Source: Glutamicibacter sp. PS
GTDB taxonomy: Bacteria; Actinomycetota; Actinomycetes; Actinomycetales; Micrococcaceae
Direction: 5' to 3'
Length of the DNA stretch: 64,000 nucleotides
NCBI GenBank assembly: GCA_031317595.1
Contig: JANCMB010000001.1
Coordinates: 372,001 to 436,000, forward strand
In this document: one piece after another, positions 38,701 to 46,663 of the stretch
Layout: each line of letters starts with the position of its first letter
How positions within the stretch are numbered: the first letter of the stretch is position 1
Program-made: the position numbers and the translations under genes
The notes under the pieces: model-generated
The model's database searches: none
What the model saw: the letters and a program-made list of their open reading frames with translations, nothing else
Told to the model about the DNA's origin: nothing

Positions 38701-39816
38701 ACCGGCACGCTCTCGAACAGCGAGGACGGGGTGCAAACCACCGCCGCCGAGGTGCGCCGCGTGGTGGATCTGGTTTTCGAACACTTCGCCAACCGCGGTA
38801 ACGAGTCGCTGGCCGTGGTGGCCTCCAACCGGCAGCACGCGGCGGCCATTGCCGAGGCCATTCGGGTGCAGCTACCGAACCACAAGTACGCCATGGAGCA
38901 CCTGCGCTCCGCCCGCGAACCTTTCGTGGTCACCACCATGGACCGACTCATCGGGGTGCGCCGCGACGCGGTCATTCTGGCCTGGGGCTTTGGTCGCACC
39001 CCGCACGGTAAGACCCTGCACGAATTTGGTGCGCTGTCCCGTCCCGGCGGAGAGAAGCTCTTCGTCGCGGCCGTCACCCGTGCCCGCCGCCGCATGGCGC
39101 TGGTCTCCGGGCTGCTGCCCGAGGATGTGGAACTGAACCGCGTGTACCGCGGTGCCCGTCAGTTCTTTGAACTCTTCGGCCGCGTCTACTCGGGGGAGGA
39201 GCCCTCGGATTACGCCAATGAGCCACGTTTCGACGCACTGGTCTCCGACCTGGCCCGTCGTCTGCGTGAACGCGGCGCCATTGTGGCCGAGGACTTCCGT
39301 TCGGTGCTAGATCTCTCGGCCCGTGCCTTCGATCCGGTCGACGCCGCCGCCACCCGCCCGTTGGCGGTGGTGTACGACGGCACCGAGCACTACACCGGAC
39401 TGACCGTGCGCGAACGTAGCCGACTGCGCCCGGACTTCTTCGAAAGCCACGGATGGCGTTACGTGCCGCTGTGGACCATCGACGTGTTCAGCGACCCGGA
39501 GTCGGTGACCGACCGACTGGCCGGGTACCTGTCGCTGGAGCCCGAGCGTAAGCCGGCCGTCGAAGAGCCGGTGGCCCGCCCGCAGGTCAATACCGCCCCT
39601 CCGGTGCCGGCCGCCGCCGTCACGCAGCAGGACAGCGCGGAGAAGGAGAAATCCGCAGCAGCAACTACCGAGGATTCCGCCGAGGCCAACGAGGCAAAGT
39701 CCGACGATAAGGCCGCAGAGGCGACCCAGTCCGCGGACAAGGCCAGCAAGGCCGCCGACAGTACGCCAAAGCCGGTACCCGCCGTGGCCGAAATCAATAC
39801 CGGCAGCAAGCGGTGA
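35761..39816 (+). CDS. Giant superfamily 1 helicase-like protein with Vsr-like nuclease domain; catalytic motifs degenerate
   Basis: The 1351-residue protein has the layout of DUF4011-type helicases that end in a Vsr/MTES_1575-like nuclease. The P-loop position reads APGTGATQT (residues 333-341), with A338 replacing the essential lysine. The Walker B position reads ILLEANY (865-871), so the aspartate is lost. The motif V position reads RLIGVRRD, while motif VI keeps AVTRARRR. The nuclease-like block AVVYDGTEHYTG (about 1202-1213) has Val where the family has a catalytic Glu, though the RERSRLR and GWRYVPLW segments remain. A low-complexity acidic/Ala tail follows. The frame is intact, so this is probably a pseudoenzyme. 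It is coupled to the next gene by GTGA. Confidence 0.75.
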   Translation: MATSGQPEAAERVAAWVRTLGQGAGVDTALRFAPSTSNSIDITHANPSGLAQFLAGRRTRLSTLLHDAEQFAQAKRTARALSAKIGELWDERGIDVGYLAAGVANWRATHEGRSEPVSAPIMLGRITLTKHVDNDDYDLQLVGRAEMSPAFVRQFEVDHHETIDVQAVDAAAYSIARFDPVRGMDALRHQLAEVPGVVIGHRLLISTFADLIDPADPALLGEGHPVIEALIRAANDEEPAAATEPSGDSEADASGSRLRRVAELLKDSSRAKRPVAAAGASTTRKVHTGTSALSKSSDERDPAEELYLFDADESQGRLLHAISNGESVSINAAPGTGATQTALNAAALLAAQGKRVLVIAEQRSAAEEFVSRFNEKLDAGSMLLEPNEDPEAIRGHLIRAILRNERATEPQLTGLFKKLTETRHALKEHVASLHSVRSRWGCSPYQAMQELARLSALEPAPATTVRLKRSVLDSMGQRGHVAAQLKRAAQLGAFSQAHTTSPWYGAPLRNQEQTEQALKLASGLGRDLPILDKHMRKIAEQSQIRLEESYDKWGDQLQLLVAVRGSLDKFEPDIFEGDIDDLIAATASGQWRREHGVEMGSIVRSRLRKIAKEYVRPGMHVPDLQAALQAVSEQREAWRRYATSQRNPAVPSGLLDVEAGYHDAGARIDKLAEMLPASVGKRLREMPVSELLDLIASLVDHKDDLTELPERTLIAEQLSEAGLGDLLSDFAEREIDVDAVDGELELAWWQSALEAMISGDDFMAMNDGAKLESLEAEYRLADGAHVAAGAERIRWALAKNWKAALADHRAASKTLREMLKSGTPTLAGLLDYGSALVNSLSPVFVSAPLLLGTALPRDTKFDAVILLEANYLSLREVLDALRRASQVIAVGDEMLGDPRPFEVSVDPTASLRARKQAPSALSALNQVLVTGTLGTVYRGVDESLVEQLSQTYYDSAISRLPVAPAVGGERRLSAHHVPDATGTLSNSEDGVQTTAAEVRRVVDLVFEHFANRGNESLAVVASNRQHAAAIAEAIRVQLPNHKYAMEHLRSAREPFVVTTMDRLIGVRRDAVILAWGFGRTPHGKTLHEFGALSRPGGEKLFVAAVTRARRRMALVSGLLPEDVELNRVYRGARQFFELFGRVYSGEEPSDYANEPRFDALVSDLARRLRERGAIVAEDFRSVLDLSARAFDPVDAAATRPLAVVYDGTEHYTGLTVRERSRLRPDFFESHGWRYVPLWTIDVFSDPESVTDRLAGYLSLEPERKPAVEEPVARPQVNTAPPVPAAAVTQQDSAEKEKSAAATTEDSAEANEAKSDDKAAEATQSADKASKAADSTPKPVPAVAEINTGSKR

Positions 39817-40142
39817 GCGGCTCCGACGCCTCTGGTGCCACCCCGCACGGTGAACCATCGGTGTCGGCGGCACAACCCGCGCGCCGCAAACGCGCGCGGG
39901 TTGTTGCCGCACCCACACATTTGCAGCAGGCCGCGGAATTGACCGGGGCTTTCACCCCGATCGAGGCAGCCGAGGCCGTCCAAAAGGCGCAGGCACGTCG
40001 CGGGCAGCCCTCCGCTGAGCCGGCGCCAGCGGACCCACTGGGACAGCTGCGGGCCAAGGATGAAGATCCGCGCGGCTGGGGCGAAGTCACCGAGGATTTG
40101 GCCGAGTCGCTGCGTCGCGAAAAACCCCCGCACTGGGGCTAA
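39813..40142 (+). CDS. Small hypothetical protein coupled to the degenerate helicase
   Basis: The 109-residue product is not recognised. It is rich in Ala, Pro and charged residues and probably largely disordered. A short hydrophobic/amphipathic stretch lies around LQQAAELTGAFTPIEAAEAV, and the conserved-looking end reads DPRGWGEVTEDLAESL. The GTG at 39813 overlaps the stop of the upstream gene (GTGA), so the two are likely made together and may work together. It is convergent with the SAF-domain gene. Confidence 0.6.
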   Translation: MSGSDASGATPHGEPSVSAAQPARRKRARVVAAPTHLQQAAELTGAFTPIEAAEAVQKAQARRGQPSAEPAPADPLGQLRAKDEDPRGWGEVTEDLAESLRREKPPHWG

Positions 40143-40167
40143 CTCAGCTCGTGCTCGCGCGATGAAC

Positions 40168-40863
40168 TTAATTGACGATCACCGCCGCTACCTTGCCGCG
40201 GCTTGACGCGGCGGAGAGTTTCTCGGCCGCACCGGCGGTGGCGGCCACCACGATCATGGTGTCATTACCGCCACTGGCGGCCGGCAATAGTCCAAAGCCA
40301 TCGTCGCCGGCAGAGGCCGGCACCCAGAGCACGGTCAGCCCCTGAGCCAGGGTGCGACTTTGGATCTCTCGCTCGTAGCCGTCGCCGCTGGTGAGTACCA
40401 CATTGACCTTCTGGCCCGGGCTGAGCAGCGAGACGGTCGCCGGATCGCTCAGCCGCAGCGGTACCGCCACGGTCCCCGGGCTGGTTCCGGTGAGCAACTG
40501 CGGGCCCACCAACAGATGCTCACGCACCGGTAGACCGGCGGGCACCGCGATGGCCAGCCGCTCACCCACCAGTGCGTCGTGGCGTGGTGGTGCCGGTTGC
40601 CCCTCGGCAGCAGGCTGGGCAACCCAGCGCAGATCGCCGCTTTGCAGCACATGCCCGGCCGGTAGATCGGCCGCCGCCACCGGCACCTCAACCGTGCTGT
40701 AACCGGCCTTGGCGACCGATTGCAGCATCAGTGCACCGGCCAGCAAGGCTAAGGCCACCGCTGCCGGGCGCCGGTAGCGGCGCAACACCGCCTGCCGACT
40801 GGTCACCGGGCGAATACGCGGGCGGGGGATCGTCGGGGCGGAACGCGTGCGGAAGAACTTCAT
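40168..40863 (-). CDS. SAF-domain membrane protein (CpaB/RcpC-like)
   Basis: This is a 231-residue protein with a basic N-terminus, one membrane helix (AAVALALLAGALMLQSVA), and an outside SAF domain (VPVAAADLPAGHVLQSGDLRW, then GERLAIAVPAGLPVREH). This is the layout of CpaB/RcpC, the Flp pilus assembly periplasmic protein. No other pilus gene is nearby, so the role in this genome is uncertain. The ATG at 40863 starts MKFFRTRSAP. The frame is open further upstream, but that part overlaps the cyclo-ligase gene and looks non-coding. Confidence 0.75.
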   Translation of the reverse strand: MKFFRTRSAPTIPRPRIRPVTSRQAVLRRYRRPAAVALALLAGALMLQSVAKAGYSTVEVPVAAADLPAGHVLQSGDLRWVAQPAAEGQPAPPRHDALVGERLAIAVPAGLPVREHLLVGPQLLTGTSPGTVAVPLRLSDPATVSLLSPGQKVNVVLTSGDGYEREIQSRTLAQGLTVLWVPASAGDDGFGLLPAASGGNDTMIVVAATAGAAEKLSAASSRGKVAAVIVN

Positions 40864-40946
40864 GGGCCCATTGCAGACGCCGAGTCCGGCGCCCGGCGAC
40901 GCCGCGGCACGAACTGTGGATGGAACTGGCCAGGGTGACCTACCGG

Positions 40947-41561
40947 TTACGGTCGGAAGTCTTGCACCCCGCCGGGGGTGATGGCCATATCTACGGGCAT
41001 GTCGTGGGCGTCCACCGGGAATGAGGCCACCGTGAGCAACTCGGTATCGTAGATGAGCGCCGCCACCTGGGTGCGATGTTGCCGCGTGGTGCGACCGGCT
41101 AGCGAGGGCAGGAATCGGTCGTAATAGCCTCCGCCCTGACCCAGCCGGAACCCGGCGTGATCGATGCCTAGGGCCGGGATGATTAGCAGGTCGACGTCGG
41201 AGAAAACCTCGAGCTGGTGCCGTGGCCCCACCGGTTCGTCCACCGGGGCCAAGGTACTGCGCTCTAGCGGCACCCCCGGGTACCAATCGGTCCAGGACAG
41301 GGAGTAGTCCGGACCGCAGACCGGCACCAGCGGTTGGCGTCCAGCGGCGTGCAGTGCCTCGAGCAGCGGGGCGGTATTCGGTTCGTCGCCGGAGGAGAGG
41401 TAGGCGGCCACTCGGGCCTCGGGCCGGTAGTCCGCCAAGAGCCGCAGCACCTGATCGCGTAGCTTCTCGGCGTGCTGGCGTCGGCTGAGTTCATCCATGG
41501 CGCGCCGTGCGGCGCGCACCATGCGGCGGGCGTCGGTTTTACTGGGAAGCGCGTTGAGCAT
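40947..41561 (-). CDS. 5-formyltetrahydrofolate cyclo-ligase
   Basis: The enzyme converts 5-formyl-THF to 5,10-methenyl-THF using ATP and so recycles a folate storage form. The 204-residue sequence has the N-terminal basic segment KTDARRMVRAARRAM, the substrate block PALGIDHAGFRLGQGGGYYDRFL with the glycine-rich ATP loop, and VDAHDMPVD near the end. The start is ATG 41561. It is divergent from the acetyltransferase gene and shares the direction of the SAF gene 83 bases downstream. Confidence 0.93.
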   Translation of the reverse strand: MLNALPSKTDARRMVRAARRAMDELSRRQHAEKLRDQVLRLLADYRPEARVAAYLSSGDEPNTAPLLEALHAAGRQPLVPVCGPDYSLSWTDWYPGVPLERSTLAPVDEPVGPRHQLEVFSDVDLLIIPALGIDHAGFRLGQGGGYYDRFLPSLAGRTTRQHRTQVAALIYDTELLTVASFPVDAHDMPVDMAITPGGVQDFRP

Positions 41562-41580
41562 GGCACTACTGTACGACGTG

Positions 41581-41609
41581 TTAGTCCACCTCTCGTGCGT
41601 GACTAGGAT
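41581..41609 (+). promoter_or_regulatory. Probable leaderless promoter of the GNAT gene
   Basis: TTAGTC (41581-41586) and TAGGAT (41604-41609) are 17 bases apart. The ATG at 41617 follows seven bases after the -10, which supports that start codon. Confidence 0.45.
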
Positions 41610-41616
41610 GGTGAAT

Positions 41617-42231
41617 ATGGTGAGTATTCAGTCGGGGCGTATGGCGGTGCCGGAGCTACGTTCGAAGCGCCTTCGCCTACGTGCCTTGACGGCGCGGGAT
41701 CGGGACGCCTGGTTCGATCTACGGCAGGCCAATGCGGCCTGGCTGAAACCCTGGGATCCGACCAACCCGTTGGGGCTGCGTGAGACGTTAAGTTACCGCC
41801 AAATGTTACGGCGGCAGCGACAGGGCGCCATAGAAGGCAGCGGTTACTCCTGGGTACTGACCCTTCCGGCGCTCAACGAGCGTCGGCCGCCGTTGATCGG
41901 TCAGGTCAGTGTCTCCGGGGTGCAGTATGGGGCGGCCCGCAACGCCTCCATCGGGTACTGGATCGATAGCTCCCATGCGGGTTTTGGGTTAATGCCCGAG
42001 GCCTGCGCGCTGGTCGTCGAACATTGTTTCAACACGCTGCGGCTGCACCGGTTAGAGATTAATGTGCGTCCGGAGAACACCGCGAGCCTGCGGGTGGCGG
42101 CCAAGCTGGGCTTCCGTGACGAGGGCGTACGCAAGGACTTCCTGCACATCAACGGTCGCTGGCGGGATCATAGAACATTCGCGCTAACCGCCGACGAGCA
42201 CCGCGGCCAGCTACTCGAACATATATCCTAG
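41617..42231 (+). CDS. GNAT family N-acetyltransferase (RimJ/RimL-like)
   Basis: This acetyltransferase of about 204 residues is of the RimJ type. The N-terminal RLRLRALTARDRDAW is the family start. YGAARNASIGYWIDSSHAGFGLMPEA is the acetyl-CoA region, and RLEINVRPENTASLRVAAKLGF is the usual C-terminal block. RimJ-like enzymes acetylate ribosomal protein or other N-termini. The target here is unknown. Start candidates are 41608, 41617 and 41641. I prefer 41617 because a -10-like TAGGAT lies seven bases upstream. Confidence 0.85.
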   Translation: MVSIQSGRMAVPELRSKRLRLRALTARDRDAWFDLRQANAAWLKPWDPTNPLGLRETLSYRQMLRRQRQGAIEGSGYSWVLTLPALNERRPPLIGQVSVSGVQYGAARNASIGYWIDSSHAGFGLMPEACALVVEHCFNTLRLHRLEINVRPENTASLRVAAKLGFRDEGVRKDFLHINGRWRDHRTFALTADEHRGQLLEHIS

Positions 42232-42394
42232 CTGGGTGGTAATTCGGGCAGGTCATCAGGCAAGAATCAACGCAATCTGCCAGACACGCCCGCGATCTGC
42301 ACCATTGCTGGTTGCCTGTTGCATAGTGTTATGCCGTGGAGTATCAAAACTTCACGCTTAACGTAGGACCCGCAACCCGGTGATGGAGGACCTC

Positions 42395-43276
42395 ATGGCG
42401 GACACCTCGCACAACACATCGCAGCCGGCCGGCGCGACCGGTCAGCTTAAGTTGAAAGTGCGATATGGCCGGTTGAGCCTAGCCGTGCTCGGGTTGCTTG
42501 CTCTGCTGGCCGGCGTGGTCACCGGCATCCTCGCGCCGTTCACGGCGCTGAGCGTGGGCTGGTTCTTTGCACTGACGGTCACCGGAGTGCTCTGCTTCGC
42601 CGGACTGCGCGTGCTGGCCGTACGGGATCGGAACCGCAAGCTGCTGCAGCGCATGGAGCAGGTCCGTGCCCAGGCCTTGGCGACTGAGCCGCAGGCCGAG
42701 CCACAGCGTGAAGCCGCGCCAGCCAAATCCGAGCACAAGGATCAGGTTTTCGACGCCCGGCCCGGGTCGAATCTGCGGGCCCCGGCCTTCACCGCCGAGG
42801 AACTGCGCGCCGAGGCGCTACGGGTGGCCCATGGCCGCGGCGGCGTTCGCCAGCCAGCGACCTGGGAGCCCACCGAGATCCCCAAGCCGGTCTACGTGCA
42901 GGCCCGCGACTCCATCCAGCAGCAGATCATCGCCCAGGTGCGCCCCGAGCCGCTGCCGGTGGCCGAGCCACTGCGTCCCAGCCGCCAGATCAGCCTGAAG
43001 GCCGAGGAACGCGCAAAGCGTTTGGCCGCCGAGGTCACCGCCGACCAGCGTGCCGCCGTGGCCGACGTCAGCGCCGTGCGGGAGCAGAAGCAGGCTAGCG
43101 CCAGCGCGCAGCCTGCCCCGGCCGCATTGACTACACCTGCCGCACCGGCGACCGCCCCGGCAACAACCCCCGCCGGTACCAACACCCCGCAGCCACCGAA
43201 CGAGCCAACTCCGGGTAGCACCCCGGGCCCGGCACGGATCAACCTGGACGCCGTGATGCAGCGCCGCCGCGCCTAA
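42395..43276 (+). CDS. Hypothetical two-helix membrane protein with Ala/Pro-rich tail
   Basis: This 293-residue protein is of no recognised family. After a short polar start, two membrane helices (LSLAVLGLLALLAGVVTGILA and SVGWFFALTVTGVLCFAGLRV, about residues 30-75) form a hairpin. A charged helix RKLLQRMEQVRAQA and a long disordered cytoplasmic tail rich in Ala, Pro and Glu follow. GGAGGA four bases before ATG 42395 makes this start better than GTG 42380 or ATG 42383. It stands alone with its own terminator. Similar proteins are common and unnamed in Micrococcaceae. Confidence 0.75.
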   Translation: MADTSHNTSQPAGATGQLKLKVRYGRLSLAVLGLLALLAGVVTGILAPFTALSVGWFFALTVTGVLCFAGLRVLAVRDRNRKLLQRMEQVRAQALATEPQAEPQREAAPAKSEHKDQVFDARPGSNLRAPAFTAEELRAEALRVAHGRGGVRQPATWEPTEIPKPVYVQARDSIQQQIIAQVRPEPLPVAEPLRPSRQISLKAEERAKRLAAEVTADQRAAVADVSAVREQKQASASAQPAPAALTTPAAPATAPATTPAGTNTPQPPNEPTPGSTPGPARINLDAVMQRRRA

Positions 43277-43301
43277 CGCGCCAGAGTTTAGAGAACAACA
43301 T

Positions 43302-43331
43302 AAGGGAAGCTTCCAAGTGGAAGCTTCCCTT
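43302..43331. terminator. Terminator between convergent genes
   Basis: AAGGGAAGCTTCCA (43302-43315) pairs with TGGAAGCTTCCCTT (43318-43331). Flanking ACAAC and GTTGT can extend the stem. It can stop transcripts from either side. Confidence 0.85.
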
Positions 43332-43391
43332 TGTTGTATCTCGCGCCCTGTCATCGGGCCCGGAGCTATCTGAGGTGTCAGCGCGGAGCGG

Positions 43392-43886
43392 TTAGGGCAA
43401 CGGCAGTGGCCCGTGATTGCCTTGCTCATGATCGAAGACCAGCGTGGTCTCGGTATGTCCGACGGATTCATCGGTGGCTAGGTTGTCGAGCACCCAGTCG
43501 CGCAGCGCCTCGGTGGAACCCACCGCAATGTGGAGCAGGTAGTCGGTGGCTCCGGAGACGTGGAACATCGAGAGCACCTCGGGCAGCTGCGGAATGCGTG
43601 AACGGAAACGGTCGATTTCGACACGGTCATGGGCGCGCAACTTGATCGAGATCAGCGCCTGCACGGTGCGTCCCACGGCCCCCAGCGCCAATTGCGCGTG
43701 ATACCCGGTGATGATTCCGCGTTCGACCAGAGCCCGGGTGCGCAGTAATGCGGTCGAGGGGGCAATGCCGGCGCGTTGGGCCAGCATGGCATTCGAAATA
43801 CGGGCATTGGCGACCAGTTCGTCGATGATGATTCGATCGATGTCGTCCAGATCGGCCGCTTGAGCGAGTTCTGAGGGTGTGACCAT
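43392..43886 (-). CDS. Lrp/AsnC family transcriptional regulator
   Basis: The 164-residue regulator has the AsnC-type helix-turn-helix (DDIDRIIIDELVANARISNAMLAQR, then STALLRTRALVERGII) followed by an RAM ligand domain (VQALISIKLRAHD, with GATDYLLHIAVGS). Such proteins respond to amino acids and control their metabolism. The ATG at 43886 fits the family; the frame is open further upstream, but that part overlaps the Nudix gene. It is divergent from the Nudix gene with only 70 bases between the start codons. Confidence 0.9.
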   Translation of the reverse strand: MVTPSELAQAADLDDIDRIIIDELVANARISNAMLAQRAGIAPSTALLRTRALVERGIITGYHAQLALGAVGRTVQALISIKLRAHDRVEIDRFRSRIPQLPEVLSMFHVSGATDYLLHIAVGSTEALRDWVLDNLATDESVGHTETTLVFDHEQGNHGPLPLP

Positions 43887-43956
43887 AACAATATTTGACC
43901 ATACACGCGGCCCGTGAGCCGTGGGGCGCGTGGCGCGGCCCACTATATTGGTGCAC

Positions 43957-44427
43957 ATGACGCGAATCTCCGAATCCACCGGCGAACCCTTCGATACCAG
44001 GCTCGGTGCCTACTGTTTGGTCGAAAGGGACGGTAAGTTCTTGCTGGCGCTGTGGGATATGCGCCACCGCGACCCGAACTTCCAGCCGCGCTGGACGCTG
44101 CCCGGCGGCGGTATCGACCTGGGTGAGGACTTGCGCGCTGGGGTGCGCCGCGAAGTGCAGGAGGAGACCGGGTACCTCGTTGATTCGTTGCGTCTGCTCG
44201 ACGCGCAGACCGGAGTGATCGCCGGCCGGTACCGCTACGCCGAGGTGGATCACGCCATGCAAACCGTGGCCATCGTCTACACCGGCCGCGTGGTCGGCGG
44301 GGAACTGACCCATGAACAGCAGGGCAGCACCAGTCGGGCGGCCTGGTTCACCCGGGAGGAGATCGCCCAGCTTCCTCGGGTGGAGCGCGTGGACCGGGCG
44401 TTGGCGCTCTATGATGGCGCGGCGTAG
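43957..44427 (+). CDS. Nudix hydrolase
   Basis: This is a 156-residue Nudix-fold pyrophosphohydrolase. The Nudix box GX5EX7REVQEETG is complete, from the Gly-Gly-Gly of PGGGIDLGEDLRAG to EVQEETGY. The substrate is a nucleoside diphosphate derivative that cannot be told from the sequence. The ATG at 43957 follows a TATATT box by seven bases, which suggests a leaderless message. Another in-frame GTG at 43921 is less likely. Confidence 0.88.
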   Translation: MTRISESTGEPFDTRLGAYCLVERDGKFLLALWDMRHRDPNFQPRWTLPGGGIDLGEDLRAGVRREVQEETGYLVDSLRLLDAQTGVIAGRYRYAEVDHAMQTVAIVYTGRVVGGELTHEQQGSTSRAAWFTREEIAQLPRVERVDRALALYDGAA

Positions 44428-44467
44428 CCCGCGGCACGGCGCGCCGGAAGGATAAGCTGGTGAGACC

Positions 44468-45358
44468 ATGAATCTGCGCCGCACTCGTTTGACCGTCCTT
44501 GGCCTAGTGGCCCTTCCGCTCACCCTGGCAGGCTGCACCCAGCCGGCTCCTCCGACGCAGAGCGAGGAGAGCGTCGTACGCATCACCTCGGCCGACGACC
44601 CGGTGCTACGCGCCATGGCTCGGGTATACGCCGATCAACTCGAAGCCCGCGGATTCAAGGCCAAGCTGGTGGCCGAGTCCTCCAAGCCCTACGCGCTCTT
44701 GGAAGCGGGCGACGCCGACGTGGTGATAGGCACCGCCGAAACGGCGCTTCAACTGGTGCCGGACCCGAAGTCGGTGACCGGCGAGGACGGTGTGCTGAGC
44801 ACCGGTGAACTCGCGGGCCTGGCGCAGGCGCTGAAAACTCAGGGGCGTCGCGCGGCTGATCCCACCGCGGGGGATGCCGGGCCGGTGCTGGTGGCCAGCA
44901 AGGCCACCATGGCCCAGTACTCCTTTGGCTCTCTCGATGATCTGGCCTCGACCTGCAAGGATCTGGTGTTTCTGACCCCGAGCGAGCAGCGCGAGGATCT
45001 CGAAGCTTGGGCCAAGGAGGCCAAATGCACCCCGAAGGCAATTAAGGGTGTTGCGGCGGCTGCCGCTATGGACAGCCTGCGCTCGGCCAACGGACAGCTG
45101 GCGGTGCTCGATGGGGACGACGCGGCGATCGTCGATGAAGGGTTCAACGTGCTGCCCAGCAGCGAAGACTTCTTCGACCGCGCACCGATTCTGCCCGTCG
45201 TGTCCGACGAGGTCTCCGAGCAGGCGTTGCGTTCCATTAACGACATCAGCTCCTCGGTCAGCCAAGACGCGTTAACCGCCGTTAACCGCATGGTCTATGA
45301 GCCCGGTGGCCTGACCAGTGAAGATATTGCCGCGCACTGGGAACAGCTGGTCAACTAG
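44468..45358 (+). CDS. Solute-binding lipoprotein, OpuAC/ProX-like
   Basis: The 296-residue protein begins with a lipoprotein signal peptide: a basic start, a hydrophobic core, and the lipobox LAGC with Cys at about residue 22. The mature part (VVRITSADDPVLRAMARVYADQLEARGF, then ADVVIGTAETALQL) resembles the type II periplasmic fold of quaternary-amine (glycine betaine) binding proteins. There is no permease or ATPase gene beside it, so its transporter must be elsewhere or it has another role. The family call is an inference. Confidence 0.65.
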   Translation: MNLRRTRLTVLGLVALPLTLAGCTQPAPPTQSEESVVRITSADDPVLRAMARVYADQLEARGFKAKLVAESSKPYALLEAGDADVVIGTAETALQLVPDPKSVTGEDGVLSTGELAGLAQALKTQGRRAADPTAGDAGPVLVASKATMAQYSFGSLDDLASTCKDLVFLTPSEQREDLEAWAKEAKCTPKAIKGVAAAAAMDSLRSANGQLAVLDGDDAAIVDEGFNVLPSSEDFFDRAPILPVVSDEVSEQALRSINDISSSVSQDALTAVNRMVYEPGGLTSEDIAAHWEQLVN

Positions 45359-45421
45359 AAAGTAAGCCAAGCCACGGTCAAAAATGTGCTGGATCGGGGC
45401 CCAGCGTGAGAAAGTATTCCC

Positions 45422-46642
45422 ATGGCAGATATCTCGCAGTCCTCGAAGCTCCATAACGTCCTCTACGATATTCGCGGGCCACTGCTTGAACACGCCCAGC
45501 GCATGGAGTCCGAAGGGCAGCGCATTCTGAAGCTGAACATCGGCAACCCCGCCCCCTTCGGGTTTGAGGCGCCGGACGCGATTCTGATCGACATGATCCG
45601 CAACCTGCCTAACGCCCAGGGCTATTCGGATTCGCGCGGGATTCTCTCGGCCCGCACCGCGGTGTCGCAGTACTACCAGACGCGCGGCATCCAGAGCATC
45701 GGGGTCGACGATGTCTACCTCGGCAATGGCGTCTCCGAGCTCATCACGTTGAGCTTGAACGCGCTGCTGAACAACGGTGACGAGGTGCTCATCCCGGCCC
45801 CCGACTACCCGCTGTGGACCGCCTCGGTGTCGCTGGCCGGCGGCACCCCGGTGCACTACGTGAACGTCGAGGAAGAAGGCTGGCTGCCGGATCTCGATGA
45901 CATCAAGGCCAAAATCACCGACCGCACCAAGGGCATCGTCCTGATCAACCCGAATAACCCCACCGGCGCCGTCTACCCGAAGGAAACCATCGAGGGCATC
46001 CTCGAGGTGGCTCGCGTACATAACCTCGTGGTGTTCTCCGACGAGATCTACGAGAAGATCCTCTACGACGATGCGGTGCACATCAACACCGCCGCACTAT
46101 CCGACGACGTGCTCACCCTGACCTTCTCCGGCCTGTCCAAGGCCTACCGGGTCTGTGGTTTCCGCGCAGGCTGGATGGCGATCTCCGGCCCGAAGCATCA
46201 GGCCGCAGACTACATCGAAGGCATCAACCTGCTGACCAACATGCGTTTGTGCGCCAATGTGCCGGCACAGCACGCGATCCAGACAGCCTTGGGTGGCTAC
46301 CAGTCGATCAACGATCTGATTCTGCCAGGAGGACGGCTACTCGAACAGCGCGACGTCGCCTACCGGCTACTGAGTGACATTCCCGGGATCAGCGTGCAGA
46401 AGGCCAAGGGCGCGCTCTACATGTTCCCGAAGCTGGATCCGGAGGTTTACCCGATCCACGACGATGAGAAGTTCGCCCTCGAGCTTCTTAAGGCGCAGAA
46501 AATCTTGATCACCCAGGGCACCGCCTTTAACTGGCCATCGCCCGATCACTTCCGCTTGGTGACCCTGCCGGACACCAAGGTACTGGCCGACGCCGTGGGC
46601 CGTATCGCGACCTTCCTCGAGGACTGGCGCAGCCACGCCTAA
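45422..46642 (+). CDS. alaA: Alanine aminotransferase AlaA-like (glutamate-pyruvate)
   Basis: This is a PLP class I aminotransferase of 406 residues. It matches E. coli AlaA closely by eye: LKLNIGNPAPFGFEAPD, the NLPNAQGYSDS block, INPNNPTGAVYPKE, the PLP lysine in FSGLSKAYRVCGFRAGWM, and NVPAQHAIQTALGGYQS. AlaA makes alanine from pyruvate and glutamate. The start is ATG 45422. It is followed 21 bases later by the PPK2 gene in the same direction. Confidence 0.92.
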   Translation: MADISQSSKLHNVLYDIRGPLLEHAQRMESEGQRILKLNIGNPAPFGFEAPDAILIDMIRNLPNAQGYSDSRGILSARTAVSQYYQTRGIQSIGVDDVYLGNGVSELITLSLNALLNNGDEVLIPAPDYPLWTASVSLAGGTPVHYVNVEEEGWLPDLDDIKAKITDRTKGIVLINPNNPTGAVYPKETIEGILEVARVHNLVVFSDEIYEKILYDDAVHINTAALSDDVLTLTFSGLSKAYRVCGFRAGWMAISGPKHQAADYIEGINLLTNMRLCANVPAQHAIQTALGGYQSINDLILPGGRLLEQRDVAYRLLSDIPGISVQKAKGALYMFPKLDPEVYPIHDDEKFALELLKAQKILITQGTAFNWPSPDHFRLVTLPDTKVLADAVGRIATFLEDWRSHA

Positions 46643-46663
46643 ACACCTACTTAGGAGCCGACG

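Noticed and set aside
40168..41286. A longer frame for the SAF-domain gene reaching back to 41286
   Set aside because: The extra part overlaps the 5-formyl-THF cyclo-ligase gene on the same strand in another frame and has shadow-like Arg/Pro/Gly composition. The ATG at 40863 fits the membrane-helix start.
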